Of a stretch of 64,000 nt of DNA, positions 63,614-64,000 are shown one piece after another. The DNA is from Aliarcobacter cryaerophilus ATCC 43158 (lineage in GTDB: Bacteria > Campylobacterota > Campylobacteria > Campylobacterales > Arcobacteraceae). The notes beneath the pieces are model-generated. The model was not told the origin of the DNA. It did not search any database and saw nothing but the letters and a program-made list of their open reading frames with translations. The position numbers and the translations under genes were made by a program. Position 1 is the stretch's first letter, and each line of letters starts with the position of its first letter. The stretch covers positions 1,736,001 through 1,800,000 of the forward strand of contig NZ_CP032823.1 of assembly GCF_003660105.1 (NCBI RefSeq), written 5' to 3'.

Positions 63614-64000
63614 TTATTTTATAATATTAAGAGCTTTTTCATACTCTTTTCTATCATTTATATTTAAAAATTCATCTTCATTATTAAAATTTATAATTTG
63701 ATATTTTGAGTTTTTTACTAAATAATTTATTTTATGAATATCATCTTTTATCATAAAACTTATAATAGTATTTATATTTTTTGAGAATACTCCGCAAAGA
63801 TTGTGAGTTTTTTCTAGTGTTTGTGCAATAGTTATCTCAAAGTTATTTGAAGAGTTTATTAGTTTTTCTATTGTTTCTAGTTTTACAAAAGGTGTATCAA
63901 CTGTTATTATAAAAACTTTATCAAACTTTTCTAATATTGTTTGCAAAGCTAGAATTGGAGAGTAGATATCTTGATTTATATCTAAAATCAGTTTTGTTTT
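63614..64000 (-). CDS. MobA-like nucleotidyltransferase (5' end outside window)
   Basis: The reading frame stays open to the right edge, so the real start lies outside; a TTG at 63946 is internal. The visible 128 residues carry LILDINQDIYSPILALQ and VFIITVDTPFVKLETIEKL, the aspartate-containing block of MobA-type molybdenum cofactor guanylyltransferases. The C-terminal part is short and divergent. MobA attaches GMP to molybdopterin. I cannot exclude a related NTP transferase. Confidence 0.7.
   Translation of the reverse strand, partial: KTKLILDINQDIYSPILALQTILEKFDKVFIITVDTPFVKLETIEKLINSSNNFEITIAQTLEKTHNLCGVFSKNINTIISFMIKDDIHKINYLVKNSKYQIINFNNEDEFLNINDRKEYEKALNIIK

Overview
The window is AT-rich, densely packed bacterial chromosome from a member of the Campylobacterota. 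The gene content and protein style fit Arcobacter/Aliarcobacter best: futalosine-route menaquinone synthesis (mqnE), a Campylobacterota-type flagellar set, histidine kinases with the IAHQWRQPL H-box, type II sulfide:quinone reductase, and frequent TTG starts behind AAGGA-type ribosome binding sites. The assignment is inferred from the sequence, not from a database search. I saw no insertion sequence, prophage, CRISPR array or rRNA gene.

Layout. 1-8.4 kb (mostly minus): end of a thioredoxin-family gene; a RimK-like ATP-grasp ligase next to a retropepsin-like protease; a GGDEF/EAL protein overlapping psd; mqnE; beta-carbonic anhydrase; a BioF-like enzyme; yraN and thiS. 8.5-12.6 kb: pyruvate kinase and a two-component system. 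12.6-23.1 kb: a flagellar block, with minus-strand genes (acidic pseudo-receiver protein, fliQ, fliJ-like, motE-like, fliL, unknown, flgH, flgK, fliD, fliS, fliT-like) divergent from flgI-fliM. 23.1-30.8 kb: nitrogen sensing, with amtB-glnB-pyrC on minus, then an ankyrin gene translationally coupled to glnD, then a convergent second ankyrin gene. 30.9-35.4 kb: an arsenic operon (arsC-chrA-arsP-like-thioredoxin-like-arsR-arsB) behind a promoter whose -35 box lies in a perfect 44-bp palindrome. 35.5-44.6 kb: gamma-glutamylcyclotransferase-like protein, transketolase, MFS transporter, orphan sensor kinase, chemoreceptor, divergent Aat homologue and an AraC/GyrI regulator. 44.8-47.1 kb: oadG-oadA and a tiny lipoprotein. 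47.1-47.7 kb: a five-tRNA operon (Pro-His-Arg-Leu-Gly) with a full-consensus promoter and a terminator. 47.8-56.6 kb (minus): thiG-cutA-nnr-yciH-tsaD-hydrolase-dxr-cdsA, a TraT-like lipoprotein and an NFACT protein. 56.6-60.8 kb: a small periplasmic protein, an unknown gene, then thrS-infC-rpmI-rplT. 60.8-64 kb: a triple-rhodanese protein with a Tat-signal type II SQR, and a truncated mobA-like gene.

How genes work together. AmtB, PII with its modifiable Tyr51, and GlnD form a complete ammonium-sensing loop within 7 kb. The ars genes cover arsenate reduction, efflux and ArsR control. SQR and rhodanese form an exported sulfide/persulfide module. No wholly new system is obvious. The best leads are the ankyrin-GlnD-ankyrin cluster, an internal start that could release the biotin carrier of OadA, the Aat homologue lacking the usual catalytic motif, the acidic pseudo-receiver flagellar protein, and the RimK/retropepsin pair.
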